Notes: generated from the sequence alone by a model not told the origin. Counted from the first letter of the stretch, positions 14,784 through 24,020 are shown. The stretch is DNA of 46,103 nt from Nostoc sp. ATCC 43529 (GCA_003326205.1 LWTK01000032.1:186708-232810); one strand, 5' to 3'. Translations and numbers: made by a program.

Positions 14784-16964
14784 TTATTCATCATCAAGTT
14801 CTGATTCTTCTACCCATTCAGGTGTAGTTGTGGAATCGGAAAATTCTGTTGAATCATCAGTGAAGCGGATAATTTGACCATTGAAAAATTCTGCCAAACG
14901 TTGAGCTGCGATCGCCACTTCATCCGGTTCCCAATTAGGTGGGGGTGTTTGGGTTGGTGGAGGAGGCACAGGTTTTACAGCATTTCCATTCACGCCATTG
15001 CTATTTTTGGATGCTGACTCGGTTTTTACTGGTGGTGTTGGTGCTGGTTGTGGAGTAGCTAGCTGTGGTACTGGTGCTGGAGGCGAAATCTGCCCATTGG
15101 AAATAGGAGTAGGTGGTTGCTGAGGGCGAGTAGAATCTTGCCGTACAGGAGCTTTTTTGGCTGGGGTAGAGTTTAATGAAGTTCCTTTTTCCAGATTTAC
15201 CTTAATTTCACGTTGGAAAGTCTGCTGGAAAGCCGTGACAATTATGGGTAGATCGGATTTAACTTTTTCATACCATGCCTGTTTAATGGCAATATCAGCC
15301 ACTGCACCATCGAACTCTATAAGTTGGCACATTTGACGTAGCAGTTCTCGCCTTGAGATTGGTTGGAAGTTAGCGAGTACTTGCTGCCAAACTTGAGTTA
15401 AGTCGTATTGCGGCGTTCCAACAACTTCTGAGGCTGCGGGTTCACTTTTCGCAGAAGTTACGGGTTCTGGGGTTGGTGATGAAACCGAGTTATTAGCAGA
15501 ATTGTGATTTGTTTGCCCATCATCTGGCGTAGATGATTTCACGGCGTGATTTGGGGCAGATGGTTGATGGTTCCCAGAATTGTGATTTGTTTGCCCATCA
15601 TCTGGCGTAGATGATTTCACGGCATGATTTGGGGCAGCTTGTTGATGATTCGCAGAATTGTGGTTTGTTTGCCCATCATCTGGCGTAGATGATTTCACGG
15701 CATGATTTGGGGCAACTGGTTGATGATGGTTTCCAGAATTGTGATTGGTTTGCCCGTTAGTTAAAGGTACGGAAGAGACTGAATGATTTTGGGCAACTGC
15801 TGGACGATAGTTTGGAGATACAGCAGGTGTATTAACTGGCGGTGCTATAGTTAGGGATTGTGGCTGAATATTCGTTGCACTGGGTAACAGTCCTAATATT
15901 GTTACCTCCAACCACAAACGCGGCTGGGTGCTGTTTTTGATTTGCACTTCAGCTGTTCGTAGGTGTTCTTGTCCTGCCAAAATCATGCTCATGTTCCAGT
16001 TTTGGGCAAACTCTACCAGTGCTTTCCAAGTTTGCTGAGTACAAGCAACTAAATCGTGGCGATTGGGCGCTGTTTTGGCTATCAGTAAATCCCGGTAAAA
16101 AGCGGCGAGATTTTGCAGAATAGTCAGCGGTTCTCGACCGCGATCTAAAATATGATGTGTATATTCGAGAACTGCTTCTGGTTTATCTTGAGCGATCGCA
16201 TTTAACAGTTTTAATAAGTCTTGTTCGCTTACCGTCCCTACCAAATCCCAAACTTTATCTGGCGTCACTTCACCTGGTAATAAAGCCAATTGGTCTAGCA
16301 AACTTTCGGCATCCCGTAAACCCCCCTGAGAAAGTTGGGCTACCAAAGTTACAGCATCGGGTGAAATATTAATGTTTTCTTTAGAGGCGATCGCACTTAA
16401 ATGCTTAACCATCGCCTCTAGCTGAATACGTCTAAAATCAAACCGCTGACAACGTGAAATAATTGTCGGTAACACCCGTTGCGGGTCTGTTGTTGCCAAT
16501 ACAAAAACTACGTGCCTTGGTGGTTCTTCTAGTGTTTTTAGTAACGCGTTGAATGCCTGATTACTGAGCATGTGGCATTCATCAATCACATAAACCTTAT
16601 AGCGACACTCCACAGGAGCAAACTGAGCTTTTTCAATCAACTCGCGGATATTATCGACACCAGTGTTGCTAGCCGCGTCAATTTCAATTACATCTAACGA
16701 ATAGCCTTTAGTGATTCCCTGACAAACATTACAGACACCGCAGGGGTCGGCGGTGGGCTTGTCACTTTTGAGACAATTTAGAGACTTAGCCAGAATTCGG
16801 GCACTAGAAGTTTTCCCCGTACCTCTAGGCCCGGTGAATAAATAGGCGGGGGCGATTTTGGATGTGCCGATCGCATTGGTGAGGGTAGTGGCGATCGCCT
16901 CTTGGCCTACCAGTTGAGCAAAACTCTTGGGGCGATACTTATGGTGCAGGGGTTCGTAAGACAT
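14784..16964 (-). CDS. dnaX: DNA polymerase III gamma/tau subunit
   Basis: A 726-residue clamp-loader ATPase. The N-terminal MSYEPLHHKYRPKSF is typical. Walker A is GPRGTGKTS (45-53), zinc ligands are C64, C75, C78 and C81, Walker B is VIDECH (126-131) and the SRC arginine-finger motif is at 170-172. Together with delta and delta' it loads the beta clamp at replication forks. The C-terminal half is a Pro/Asn/Thr-rich linker followed by a conserved segment (about 515-600) and an acidic tail. No intein is present, unlike some cyanobacterial dnaX genes. The linker carries four tandem copies of a 26-27-residue unit (see 15498-15812). Confidence 0.97.
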   Translation of the reverse strand: MSYEPLHHKYRPKSFAQLVGQEAIATTLTNAIGTSKIAPAYLFTGPRGTGKTSSARILAKSLNCLKSDKPTADPCGVCNVCQGITKGYSLDVIEIDAASNTGVDNIRELIEKAQFAPVECRYKVYVIDECHMLSNQAFNALLKTLEEPPRHVVFVLATTDPQRVLPTIISRCQRFDFRRIQLEAMVKHLSAIASKENINISPDAVTLVAQLSQGGLRDAESLLDQLALLPGEVTPDKVWDLVGTVSEQDLLKLLNAIAQDKPEAVLEYTHHILDRGREPLTILQNLAAFYRDLLIAKTAPNRHDLVACTQQTWKALVEFAQNWNMSMILAGQEHLRTAEVQIKNSTQPRLWLEVTILGLLPSATNIQPQSLTIAPPVNTPAVSPNYRPAVAQNHSVSSVPLTNGQTNHNSGNHHQPVAPNHAVKSSTPDDGQTNHNSANHQQAAPNHAVKSSTPDDGQTNHNSGNHQPSAPNHAVKSSTPDDGQTNHNSANNSVSSPTPEPVTSAKSEPAASEVVGTPQYDLTQVWQQVLANFQPISRRELLRQMCQLIEFDGAVADIAIKQAWYEKVKSDLPIIVTAFQQTFQREIKVNLEKGTSLNSTPAKKAPVRQDSTRPQQPPTPISNGQISPPAPVPQLATPQPAPTPPVKTESASKNSNGVNGNAVKPVPPPPTQTPPPNWEPDEVAIAAQRLAEFFNGQIIRFTDDSTEFSDSTTTPEWVEESELDDE
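15498..15812 (-). repeat. In-frame 78-bp tandem repeat within dnaX
   Basis: The plus-strand anchor AGAATTGTG (or TGG) occurs at 15498, 15576, 15654 and 15735, spacings of 78, 78 and 81. Each unit encodes a version of NHAVKSSTPDDGQTNHNSAN followed by a short variable piece. The copy nearest the ATPase (from 15735) is the most diverged. The near identity of the other three points to recent duplication in a disordered linker. Confidence 0.92.
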
Positions 16965-17377
16965 GGAAATATGGACTTCAATGCCTTTTAACGTTGATTA
17001 ATAGCACCGAGTCGAATTTGGGATTCAATTATTTTAATCTCTTGCCCCTGCTTTATTTGTCGATGTTGCCATACCAATTGCACTATATTTAATCTGTAAA
17101 TTTTGGCACTAAGAGAAGCAAGCCAAGAGAACATATTTTTATGATTTCACCATCGATGCATCAGAATTATAGCATATCATTTAGTACATTTGTTCTAAAT
17201 TAGTCATTAGTCATTGGTCATTGGTCATTGGTCATTAGTTATTCTCCGCGTCCCCGCGTCCCCGTTTCCCCGCGCCTCTCCACTTCCCCACCTCCCCATT
17301 ATCTAAAGAATTTTCTTGACGGAAGTAACGCCATAGCGCAATGCGATCGCTACAATCTTAAGGATAAACAACACTCA
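16965..17377. other. Intergenic region between divergent dnaX and the 17378 gene
   Basis: No supportable gene. It contains the STRR2 array 17201-17242, a CCGCGTCCCCGCGTCCCC tract (about 17246-17275) and one HIP1-like GCGATCGC near 17344. The open frame into the array upstream of 17378 reflects repeat composition. Confidence 0.5.
17201..17242. repeat. 7-bp STRR2 array (TGGTCAT/TAGTCAT x6)
   Basis: Six consecutive 7-bp units: two TAGTCAT, three TGGTCAT and one TAGTTAT. It is the reverse-strand version of the AATGACC array at 12753-12801. Confidence 0.9.
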
Positions 17378-18076
17378 ATGGTGCAGCAGATGTTCAAGCG
17401 GCTAGTTCAATGGCTCAAAAAGCTTTTTGGGAGCTTATTTGGTGGAAAACAGACTGCCTCAAAAGCTAGGGGGAATGTGCAAAAACAACCAGCACCACCT
17501 CTAACTGATACGGATCTGGAATTTCTCTTCAACGAACTGTTGCAAGGAGTACATCAAGCACGAGGCGAAGCTTGGGCACGTAAGTGGCTGCAAAATATTG
17601 AACATCGCATTACAACTGAACGCTGGGTCGAGTGGTTGAGACGCTTTGGTAATAGGTTGCTAGCATCACCCACACCTAACAATGAAATGGCTGCGCGGTT
17701 GGTGCAATTCGGTGAGTTGGGTATCGGAGAAATCACAGATGTTGCCTATAATATCGGGATGCAGTTGCTAAAACGCAATCAAGGCGAACCAGTTTGGGAA
17801 TATGAAGGGCCAGATGCTGTGAGTACTACTTTGCCATCTCCACCAGCTGCCCCACCATCCCAGGAAGTATATGAAGAAGAAAATTTACCAGAGGGAGAAT
17901 ATCAAACTGTCACCCTAGAAGAACTATTTGTGATGTTGCAGCACGATGAAAATTTACGCCATCAGATTGCCCAGCAGCTGGCTGTTGAGACGGACGATCC
18001 ACAAGTACTGGTGCAGGCATTAATTAGTCAATTATATTCCGGTGGTCAATCGACTACAGAGCAAACAGAAAATTAA
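17378..18076 (+). CDS. Stand-alone paralogue of the N-terminal domain of the downstream TPR-CHAT protein
   Basis: A 232-residue predicted cytosolic protein. A basic, amphipathic N-terminus (FKRLVQWLKKLFGSLFGG) precedes a helical domain beginning LTDTDLEFLFNELLQG. About 90 residues align without gaps to the start of the next gene, with about 53 identities by hand count. A Pro-rich linker leads to a C-terminal helical segment (LEELFVMLQHDENLRHQIAQ) also unassigned. No catalytic motif is visible. The start is the ATG at 17378; a GTG at 17381 would match the GTG-NNN-CAG-ATG arrangement at the start of the paralogue. It probably acts with the downstream protein, as partner or regulator; function is unknown. 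Confidence 0.75.
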   Translation: MVQQMFKRLVQWLKKLFGSLFGGKQTASKARGNVQKQPAPPLTDTDLEFLFNELLQGVHQARGEAWARKWLQNIEHRITTERWVEWLRRFGNRLLASPTPNNEMAARLVQFGELGIGEITDVAYNIGMQLLKRNQGEPVWEYEGPDAVSTTLPSPPAAPPSQEVYEEENLPEGEYQTVTLEELFVMLQHDENLRHQIAQQLAVETDDPQVLVQALISQLYSGGQSTTEQTEN

Positions 18077-18413
18077 TCACCAAGCCCAACTCTTGGAGAG
18101 GCTGCGCCAATAGGTAGGCAATAGTAATGAATCCTGTCCTTTATTGGGTTAAAGAGCAACTAAATTTTTTTGGATTTTTCCGCCCGCAAGTGACAGGGCA
18201 TGTGACTTGCTCCTGTGCAGGAGTACCGAAATAATCTAAAATCTAAAATCTAAAATCTAAAATTTGGTAGCGTTCTCATGCTATATTCTTGACCTTTTGT
18301 GTATTTTTTGCTAGCCTGCCACAGAAACACTGTACGGATATAATGGGTTTTCACGTAATTCATGACTTTTTTAACACAACGATGGCTACAATCTAGAAAA
18401 ACAAAATCCAAGA
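18077..18413. other. Intergenic region between the two paralogues
   Basis: No gene seen. It carries a short 7-bp array, AATCTAA x4, at 18233-18260, and a hairpin-capable CTCCTGTGCAGGAG near 18210-18223. The second paralogue may have its own promoter here. Confidence 0.5.
18233..18260. repeat. 7-bp STRR array (AATCTAA x4)
   Basis: Four exact AATCTAA units followed by AATTT, upstream of the TPR-CHAT gene. Confidence 0.88.
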
Positions 18414-21400
18414 GTGTGGCAGATGCTCAGGCGGATATCTCAGTCGCTTAAAAGGTTTTTAAAACGCCTCATTGCAACTAAGCAGACTCGTTCTTTTAAG
18501 GGTGCAAGAGGACACAATCTGGTAGAGATTCTACCAGAACTAACCGATGCTGATTTGGAACAATTATTTATCCAATTGCTAGAAGGCGTGTATCAAGGAC
18601 GAGGACGCCAATGGGCATTGAGGTATCTGCAACGAATCGAAAATCGCATTCCGGCTGAACGCTGGGTAGATTGGTTGGTGACGTTTGGCGAAAGCTTAGT
18701 AGCTTCACCCACACAGAATCCGCAGTTAGCGATACAGATGGTGCAGCTGCGAGAACTTGGTATCGGCAGAATTGGAGATGTTGCCTATGAGATTGGCATA
18801 CGGCTGATGCAAAACTTACCCACAGAAATAGAAACAGAAATAGAGGATGAGGACAATCAGGCAGAAAATCTAGTCGAATTGACTCCAGGACAAGAACTGC
18901 TCCGCGACTTAGGGGAACAGTTATGGGAGTACGATGAGCCAGATGTCACAGAAAATACTCCAGGACAAGAACTGCTCCGCGACTTAGGGGAACAGTTATG
19001 GGAGTATGATGAGCCAGATGTCATAGAAACTACAAATGATGAGGAAATTATCGTAACTTCGCCAGCAGAAGACTTAATCCGTAATTTAGGCGAAGAGTTA
19101 TGGGACTATGATGACCCAGATACCCAAACAGTAAGGCCAGTAGCTGAAAATGCCTTTGTTGAAGAAGTATCGACCGAGGGTTTAGAGGAAGTGATATTGG
19201 AGTATCAAGCAGAAGATACCCAAACCACAATATCTGAAAATTTCCCTCTCCCCCCAGCAAAAGATTCGATCGCTACATTAACTCAGCTGAGGTGGGACGA
19301 TGAAGAGGAAGATACTCAAACTAAAACAGTAGCAAATCTGCTTCCTGCGAAGCAAAAAACTGAATTGGCAACAACTGACTCAGAACAAACCTGGGATAGC
19401 ACTTTAGCGAATTTAGAGCCAAATGTGGCTAATACTTTAGATGAGTTGTGGGTGAGGTTGGATCAAAGCAGCAATTTAGTGCAGCAACTTGCTTCTAATT
19501 TGGCAGTTCAAAGCAGCAATTCTTCAAGTATTATTGAGCGCTATGGCAACGATCCTGTTAACCAAGCTCAAGCTTGGTTTTATCAAGGTCTTCAACAAGC
19601 GAAAACAGGCGATTTGTCAGGCGCGATCGCATCTTATGACCAAGCCATTGAACTACAACCAGAATTTTGGGAATATTGGTTTAATCGCGGTTTGACGCTG
19701 TTTCATTTAGAACGTTTTGAAGAAGCGATCGCCGCTTATGAAACAGCCATCCAACTCAAACCCGACTTCTACAAAGCTTGGTATTACCGGGGCGGAACTC
19801 TAGGAGAACTAGGATACTTTGAAGAAGCGATCGCTTCCTTTGATAAAGCTTTAGAAATCAAGCCAGACTATCAAGAGGCTTGGTCTAGTAAAGGTTTGGC
19901 ACTGCTGAAATTAGGCTGGCTACGGGAAGCAATTTCTAGCTATGACCAAGCCATCGATTTGCAACCACAAGACCAAGAAAATTGGTATCACCGAGGCATA
20001 GCACTAGCCGTAGGCGAACAATTTGAAGAAGCGATTACATCTTACGACAGGGCGCTAGAAATTGACCCAGACTACCACGAAGTGTGGATAGACCGGGGTG
20101 TAGTCTTGTTTAACTTGGGACGGTGGTCAGATGCTATTACTTCTTGGGACAAAGCACTTTCAGTTCAAGCCGACTTTTATTTAGCCTGGTACAACCGGGG
20201 TGTAGCGTTAGATAACTTAGGCCGCCGCCAAGAAGCCATCACTTCTTATCGGCAAGCGATCGCCATTAAACCCGACTTCCATCTAGCCTGGTATAATCAA
20301 GCAGTAGCGTTGTTTTATTTAGAACAATTTACCGAAGCGATCGTTTGTTATGACAACGCTTTGCAAATTAAACAAGATTACTGGGAAGCCTGGATTGGTA
20401 GGGGAACCGCCGTTGGTAGTTTAGGGGATGCGAATTTGTTGCGGAATTTGTCGAGTAGTATCACCGCAACAAATCCCGCCTTACAACAGGTAGGCTACGA
20501 AGGTAAATTAGCCACCTACGAAGAAGGGTTAAAGCATCTGCGTACAGATACTCACCCAGAAGGTTGGGGTAGATTGCATGTAGCGATCGGTAATACTTAT
20601 TACGACCAAGGTAAAAAACAGCCTAATCCCCGTGATTATTGGCGCAAAGCAGCATCCGAGTATCATCAAGCGCTGTTAACTCTCACCTTAGAATATTTTC
20701 CCCTGTTGCATTTAGAAGTTTTGCAATCCCTAAGCAAAGTACTGATGGGTTTGGGACAAACAACACAACTTCAAGAATTACTGCAACGAGGTAGAGATTT
20801 ATTGCAACAATTACTGAATGAAGAAACTCGTTCAGAAGAAAGTAAAAAACAGTTAGCTTTGAAATTTGTCGGCTTCGATCAACTCGCAGTTGATTTATCC
20901 GTAGATTACGGTGATGTGGTAGAAGCCTGGGAAATTGCCGAACAAGGTAAAAATGCTTGTTTAAATTGGCTGCTTTTTGGCTGGAATGAGAATATTTATT
21001 CGCCTCATTATGGGGCAATTCAAGAATTATTCAATCCCACAACAGCAATTATTTACTGGCATATTAGTCCAGTCGCCCTACAAACTTTCATTCTCAAAGA
21101 CCAAGCGCCATCACCGATTCTGCTGTTTACACCCATTCAAGATGTTGGGGCGATCGCTTTAGGAGAAGAAACCATTCGTCTCAATGAATTGCCCCTACCC
21201 GAAGCAGTGCGGCGCTTAATTGAATTTGAAAATTGGCTAGAAGATTGGCATCAACAATACCAAGAATATCGCACCACAGCCCAAGATAAAGAAAGTAAAA
21301 CTCAGCATCCTTGGCGAGTGGATATGGAACAAAAGCTGTTACAGCTTTATGAAATCCTGAATATTTCCACAATTGCTCAAGAACTTGAAGGCATCACCGA

Positions 21401-22292
21401 ACTGATTTTAATTCCTCACCGCGATTTGTACAGATTGCCAATTCATACCCTTTTTCATATCTCTTCTCCATCTGAGGAAAATTTACCAAATATCGAGTCA
21501 AATTTCACCGTTACTTATTTGCCTAGTGCCCAAATAGGTTTATCAACAAGAAATCAAGAAATGTTGCCGTGGCAAAATCAGTTGTTACTTAGTATTGAGT
21601 ATCCTGAAAGCGCAGGTTATCCTGCGTTAAAATTTGCTAAGCTTGAATCGGAAATTGTCAGCGAAATATTTGTTAATAACCAGCGAATTCAGGGCGCACA
21701 AGCTACGAAAGATATTGTCGAAAATGCATTATTTGATAACCACAATATTTTTCATTTTACTGGTTATGCAACTAATAATTTAGGTGAACCGAAAAAATCA
21801 GAATTGGCATTAGCAGGTGAAGATAAACTCACTTTAGAAGAAATTTGTCAACAAAGTCTAGCAAGTTATAACCTTGTTACCCTCTCTGCCTGTGAAAACG
21901 CCACTACCAGCACCTACATTAACAGTAGCGAATATGTGAGTTTAGTTAATGGTTTTTTGAATCAGGGCGTTCCTCATGTAGTGAGTACTCTCTGGACTGT
22001 AGAATCTTCCGCTAGTGCCTTGGTAGTCATAGAATTTTACCGAAGATTACAGCCCGATAAATCGGCAGTTACAGCCTTAGCTGAAGCAACACTATGGCTC
22101 AAAGAACTAACTGCTGGAGAACTAACAAAATGGTATGAAGATATACTCAACAATCTACATCCTGAGGAAGTACGAATTAGAGCCTATTTAGCAACACAAT
22201 TATATAGAAATAGCAAAATGACATCAGATAAAAAACTTTATAATCATCCTTATTATTGGGCAGCATTCACAATTACAGGGAAGCCAAATTAG
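18414..22292 (+). CDS. TPR-CHAT protein with a paralogous N-terminal domain and a missing CHAT histidine
   Basis: A 1292-residue protein (numbered from GTG 18414; ATG 18423, with AAGAG nine bases upstream, is equally possible). Residues about 40-130 repeat the domain of the preceding gene. Residues 157-206 are two near-identical 25-residue repeats (GQELLRDLGEQLWEYDEPDV), followed by a weaker third copy. About eight TPR units follow (about 383-680). The C-terminal third (about 860-1290) is a CHAT (caspase HetF-associated with TPRs) domain. The cysteine motif is TLSACENA (C1160). Where CHAT proteases have the HFxGHG histidine, this one reads HFTGYAT, with Y1118 at the expected catalytic histidine and H1114 earlier. 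It may be proteolytically inactive, a scaffold or decoy. Its target is unknown. Confidence 0.85.
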   Translation: MWQMLRRISQSLKRFLKRLIATKQTRSFKGARGHNLVEILPELTDADLEQLFIQLLEGVYQGRGRQWALRYLQRIENRIPAERWVDWLVTFGESLVASPTQNPQLAIQMVQLRELGIGRIGDVAYEIGIRLMQNLPTEIETEIEDEDNQAENLVELTPGQELLRDLGEQLWEYDEPDVTENTPGQELLRDLGEQLWEYDEPDVIETTNDEEIIVTSPAEDLIRNLGEELWDYDDPDTQTVRPVAENAFVEEVSTEGLEEVILEYQAEDTQTTISENFPLPPAKDSIATLTQLRWDDEEEDTQTKTVANLLPAKQKTELATTDSEQTWDSTLANLEPNVANTLDELWVRLDQSSNLVQQLASNLAVQSSNSSSIIERYGNDPVNQAQAWFYQGLQQAKTGDLSGAIASYDQAIELQPEFWEYWFNRGLTLFHLERFEEAIAAYETAIQLKPDFYKAWYYRGGTLGELGYFEEAIASFDKALEIKPDYQEAWSSKGLALLKLGWLREAISSYDQAIDLQPQDQENWYHRGIALAVGEQFEEAITSYDRALEIDPDYHEVWIDRGVVLFNLGRWSDAITSWDKALSVQADFYLAWYNRGVALDNLGRRQEAITSYRQAIAIKPDFHLAWYNQAVALFYLEQFTEAIVCYDNALQIKQDYWEAWIGRGTAVGSLGDANLLRNLSSSITATNPALQQVGYEGKLATYEEGLKHLRTDTHPEGWGRLHVAIGNTYYDQGKKQPNPRDYWRKAASEYHQALLTLTLEYFPLLHLEVLQSLSKVLMGLGQTTQLQELLQRGRDLLQQLLNEETRSEESKKQLALKFVGFDQLAVDLSVDYGDVVEAWEIAEQGKNACLNWLLFGWNENIYSPHYGAIQELFNPTTAIIYWHISPVALQTFILKDQAPSPILLFTPIQDVGAIALGEETIRLNELPLPEAVRRLIEFENWLEDWHQQYQEYRTTAQDKESKTQHPWRVDMEQKLLQLYEILNISTIAQELEGITELILIPHRDLYRLPIHTLFHISSPSEENLPNIESNFTVTYLPSAQIGLSTRNQEMLPWQNQLLLSIEYPESAGYPALKFAKLESEIVSEIFVNNQRIQGAQATKDIVENALFDNHNIFHFTGYATNNLGEPKKSELALAGEDKLTLEEICQQSLASYNLVTLSACENATTSTYINSSEYVSLVNGFLNQGVPHVVSTLWTVESSASALVVIEFYRRLQPDKSAVTALAEATLWLKELTAGELTKWYEDILNNLHPEEVRIRAYLATQLYRNSKMTSDKKLYNHPYYWAAFTITGKPN
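18882..19031 (+). repeat. Two tandem 75-bp coding repeats in the TPR-CHAT gene
   Basis: The 75-bp unit starting ACTCCAGGACAAGAACTGC begins at 18882 and again at 18957. The copies are nearly identical for their first 60 bases. Each encodes a 25-residue acidic unit. A third, diverged protein-level copy (EDLIRNLGEELWDYDDPD) follows near 19066-19120. Confidence 0.92.
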
Positions 22293-22294
22293 AA

Positions 22295-22440
22295 GGGACT
22301 GGGGATTGGGGATTGGGGATTGGGAAAGGGGTAAGGGGAAAGATTAAATTTATTCCTTTTCCCTTTTCCCTTTAACCTTTTCCCTTGCCTCCCCATCTCC
22401 CCAGTCCCCAATCCCCAGTCCCCAATCCCCAGTCCCCAGT
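22295..22440. repeat. STRR1 arrays in inverted orientation between convergent genes
   Basis: GGGGATT x3 plus variants (22295-22321) are followed on the other side by CCCCAGT/CCCCAAT x6 (22399-22440). The two arrays are imperfect inverted copies of each other, separated by a TTCCCTTTTCCC-rich spacer, and fill the gap between the TPR-CHAT and phosphatase stop codons. A transcript from either direction could fold into a long imperfect hairpin. Confidence 0.85.
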
Positions 22441-22442
22441 CC

Positions 22443-24020
22443 CTAAATTAAATGCGCTCCTGGTTGTCCGTTTTGGACTACAAAAGAAGCTAGGGTTTTG
22501 ACAGAGGCATTTAAATCCACGATGCTGGATACAACCCGGTAGTCACTTTGCCAAGTTTGTGGGGTAAGCTGACAGCGAACATATCCCCGGAAAGCACCGT
22601 CAAAAAACTTAGTATGAGGATTATTCGGTAGGGCAGCTTGAACTGGAGGGATGAATGCGGTGGGAAAGTCAGAGGTAATTGAGGTTCCTACGAACTCGGT
22701 GCCTACCGTTGGTGATTTTGGATTACTAAAATCAAGCTTCAGGTCATGTACCCAACTAGAGTGGATGTCTCCGGTAATTACCACTGGATTAGAGGGTTTG
22801 CGCTGGTTGAGAAAATTTAAAAGTCGATTACGTGCAGCTACGTAGCCGTCCCACTGATCCACATTGAATACATCGACACCAGGATTACTATTAAAATTGT
22901 ACTCGGCCAACATGGTCTGTTGAGCGATCGCATTCCAACGCGATCGTGATTTGTCTAAGCCTTTTAGTAACCACTGCTCTTGTTCTGAGCCAGTCATCGT
23001 AGCATTGGTAGCAAAAGCTTGGGGACAACGTGGCTTGAGTCCATCGTCACAAGGTTGGTCAGTGCGATACTGTCTGGTGTCTAATACGTTGAACTCAACT
23101 AAATTACCGAAAGTGAACCGCCGATAAAGCAGCAAATTTGCCTCATTAGGCAGGGAAGACTTACGTAGGGGCATGTGTTCGTAATAAGCCTGGTAAGCAT
23201 TGGCTCGCCGTTTCTTAAAAGCCTCTTGGGTTTGGTCGTCTTCAGGAATTAAATTGGCATAGTTGTTATCAACTTCATGGTCGTCCCAAGTAACAATCCA
23301 GGGAAAAGCAGCATGAGCAGCTTGGAGATTCGGGTCTGTTTTATACAAGGCGTGGCGATTTCGGTAGTCAGCAAGAGTGAGGATTTCCAGGCCATTATGC
23401 TGGCGTGGGCCGCCAGGTTGTGGCCCGTATTCGTAAATATAATCACCGAGATGAACCACAAGATCGAGGTTTTCCTCAGCCAAATACCGATAAGCCGTAT
23501 AGTAGCCATTTTGCCAGTCTTGGCAAGAAACAAAAGCAAAGTTTAGTTTTGAGATATAGCCATAAGATGCTTGCGCTGTCCGAGTCCGCCCAATGGGGCT
23601 AACTTCTCTACCCGCTTGAAATTGATACCAGTACCAACGGTCAGGGTCGAGTCCACGGACATCAACGTGTACTGAGTGTGCTAACTCTGGTGTAGCTAGC
23701 ACTGTTCCTCGACGCACCACCTGTCTCATGTTTTCATCGAGGGCAACTTGCCACCGCACTGGGACATTTACGAATGGCATTCCACCTCCATTGAGAGGAT
23801 TAGGAGCCAATCTTGTCCAAATCACAACCCCATCCGGTAAAGGATCGCCAGAAGCCACACCCAGACTGAACGGATAGCCAGAAAACCTAGAATTAGCGAG
23901 TACCGGATGCCATTGGCTAGCTAGTGTTAACCCTGTTAAGAATCCCACACCCAGCAAAAAATTCCGCCGTCTGCACCGATTTGCCAGCAGGCGATCGCAA
24001 TCCATAAAATCCATATCCAC
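22443..24020 (-). CDS. phoD: PhoD-type alkaline phosphatase/phosphodiesterase, Tat-exported
   Basis: A 525-residue metallophosphoesterase. The N-terminus has a twin-arginine signal, CRRRNFLLGVGFLTG (16-30), with a likely cleavage after HPVLA (38-42). Family motifs are FSLGVASGDP, VIWTRLAP, FVSCQDWQNGYY, VVHLGDYIYEYG, WDDHEVDNNYAN and VITGDIHSSW. PhoD enzymes release phosphate from phosphomono- and diesters outside the cytoplasm and use iron and calcium in characterised members. It would help scavenge organic phosphate. It lies downstream of, and on the same strand as, proA but 189 bp away, so it is probably separately transcribed. No Pho box could be assigned. Confidence 0.93.
   Translation of the reverse strand: MDMDFMDCDRLLANRCRRRNFLLGVGFLTGLTLASQWHPVLANSRFSGYPFSLGVASGDPLPDGVVIWTRLAPNPLNGGGMPFVNVPVRWQVALDENMRQVVRRGTVLATPELAHSVHVDVRGLDPDRWYWYQFQAGREVSPIGRTRTAQASYGYISKLNFAFVSCQDWQNGYYTAYRYLAEENLDLVVHLGDYIYEYGPQPGGPRQHNGLEILTLADYRNRHALYKTDPNLQAAHAAFPWIVTWDDHEVDNNYANLIPEDDQTQEAFKKRRANAYQAYYEHMPLRKSSLPNEANLLLYRRFTFGNLVEFNVLDTRQYRTDQPCDDGLKPRCPQAFATNATMTGSEQEQWLLKGLDKSRSRWNAIAQQTMLAEYNFNSNPGVDVFNVDQWDGYVAARNRLLNFLNQRKPSNPVVITGDIHSSWVHDLKLDFSNPKSPTVGTEFVGTSITSDFPTAFIPPVQAALPNNPHTKFFDGAFRGYVRCQLTPQTWQSDYRVVSSIVDLNASVKTLASFVVQNGQPGAHLI

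Noticed and set aside
14784..16964. Intein in dnaX
   Set aside because: The gamma/tau ATPase motifs are contiguous with normal spacing. The extra length is in the tandem-repeat linker.
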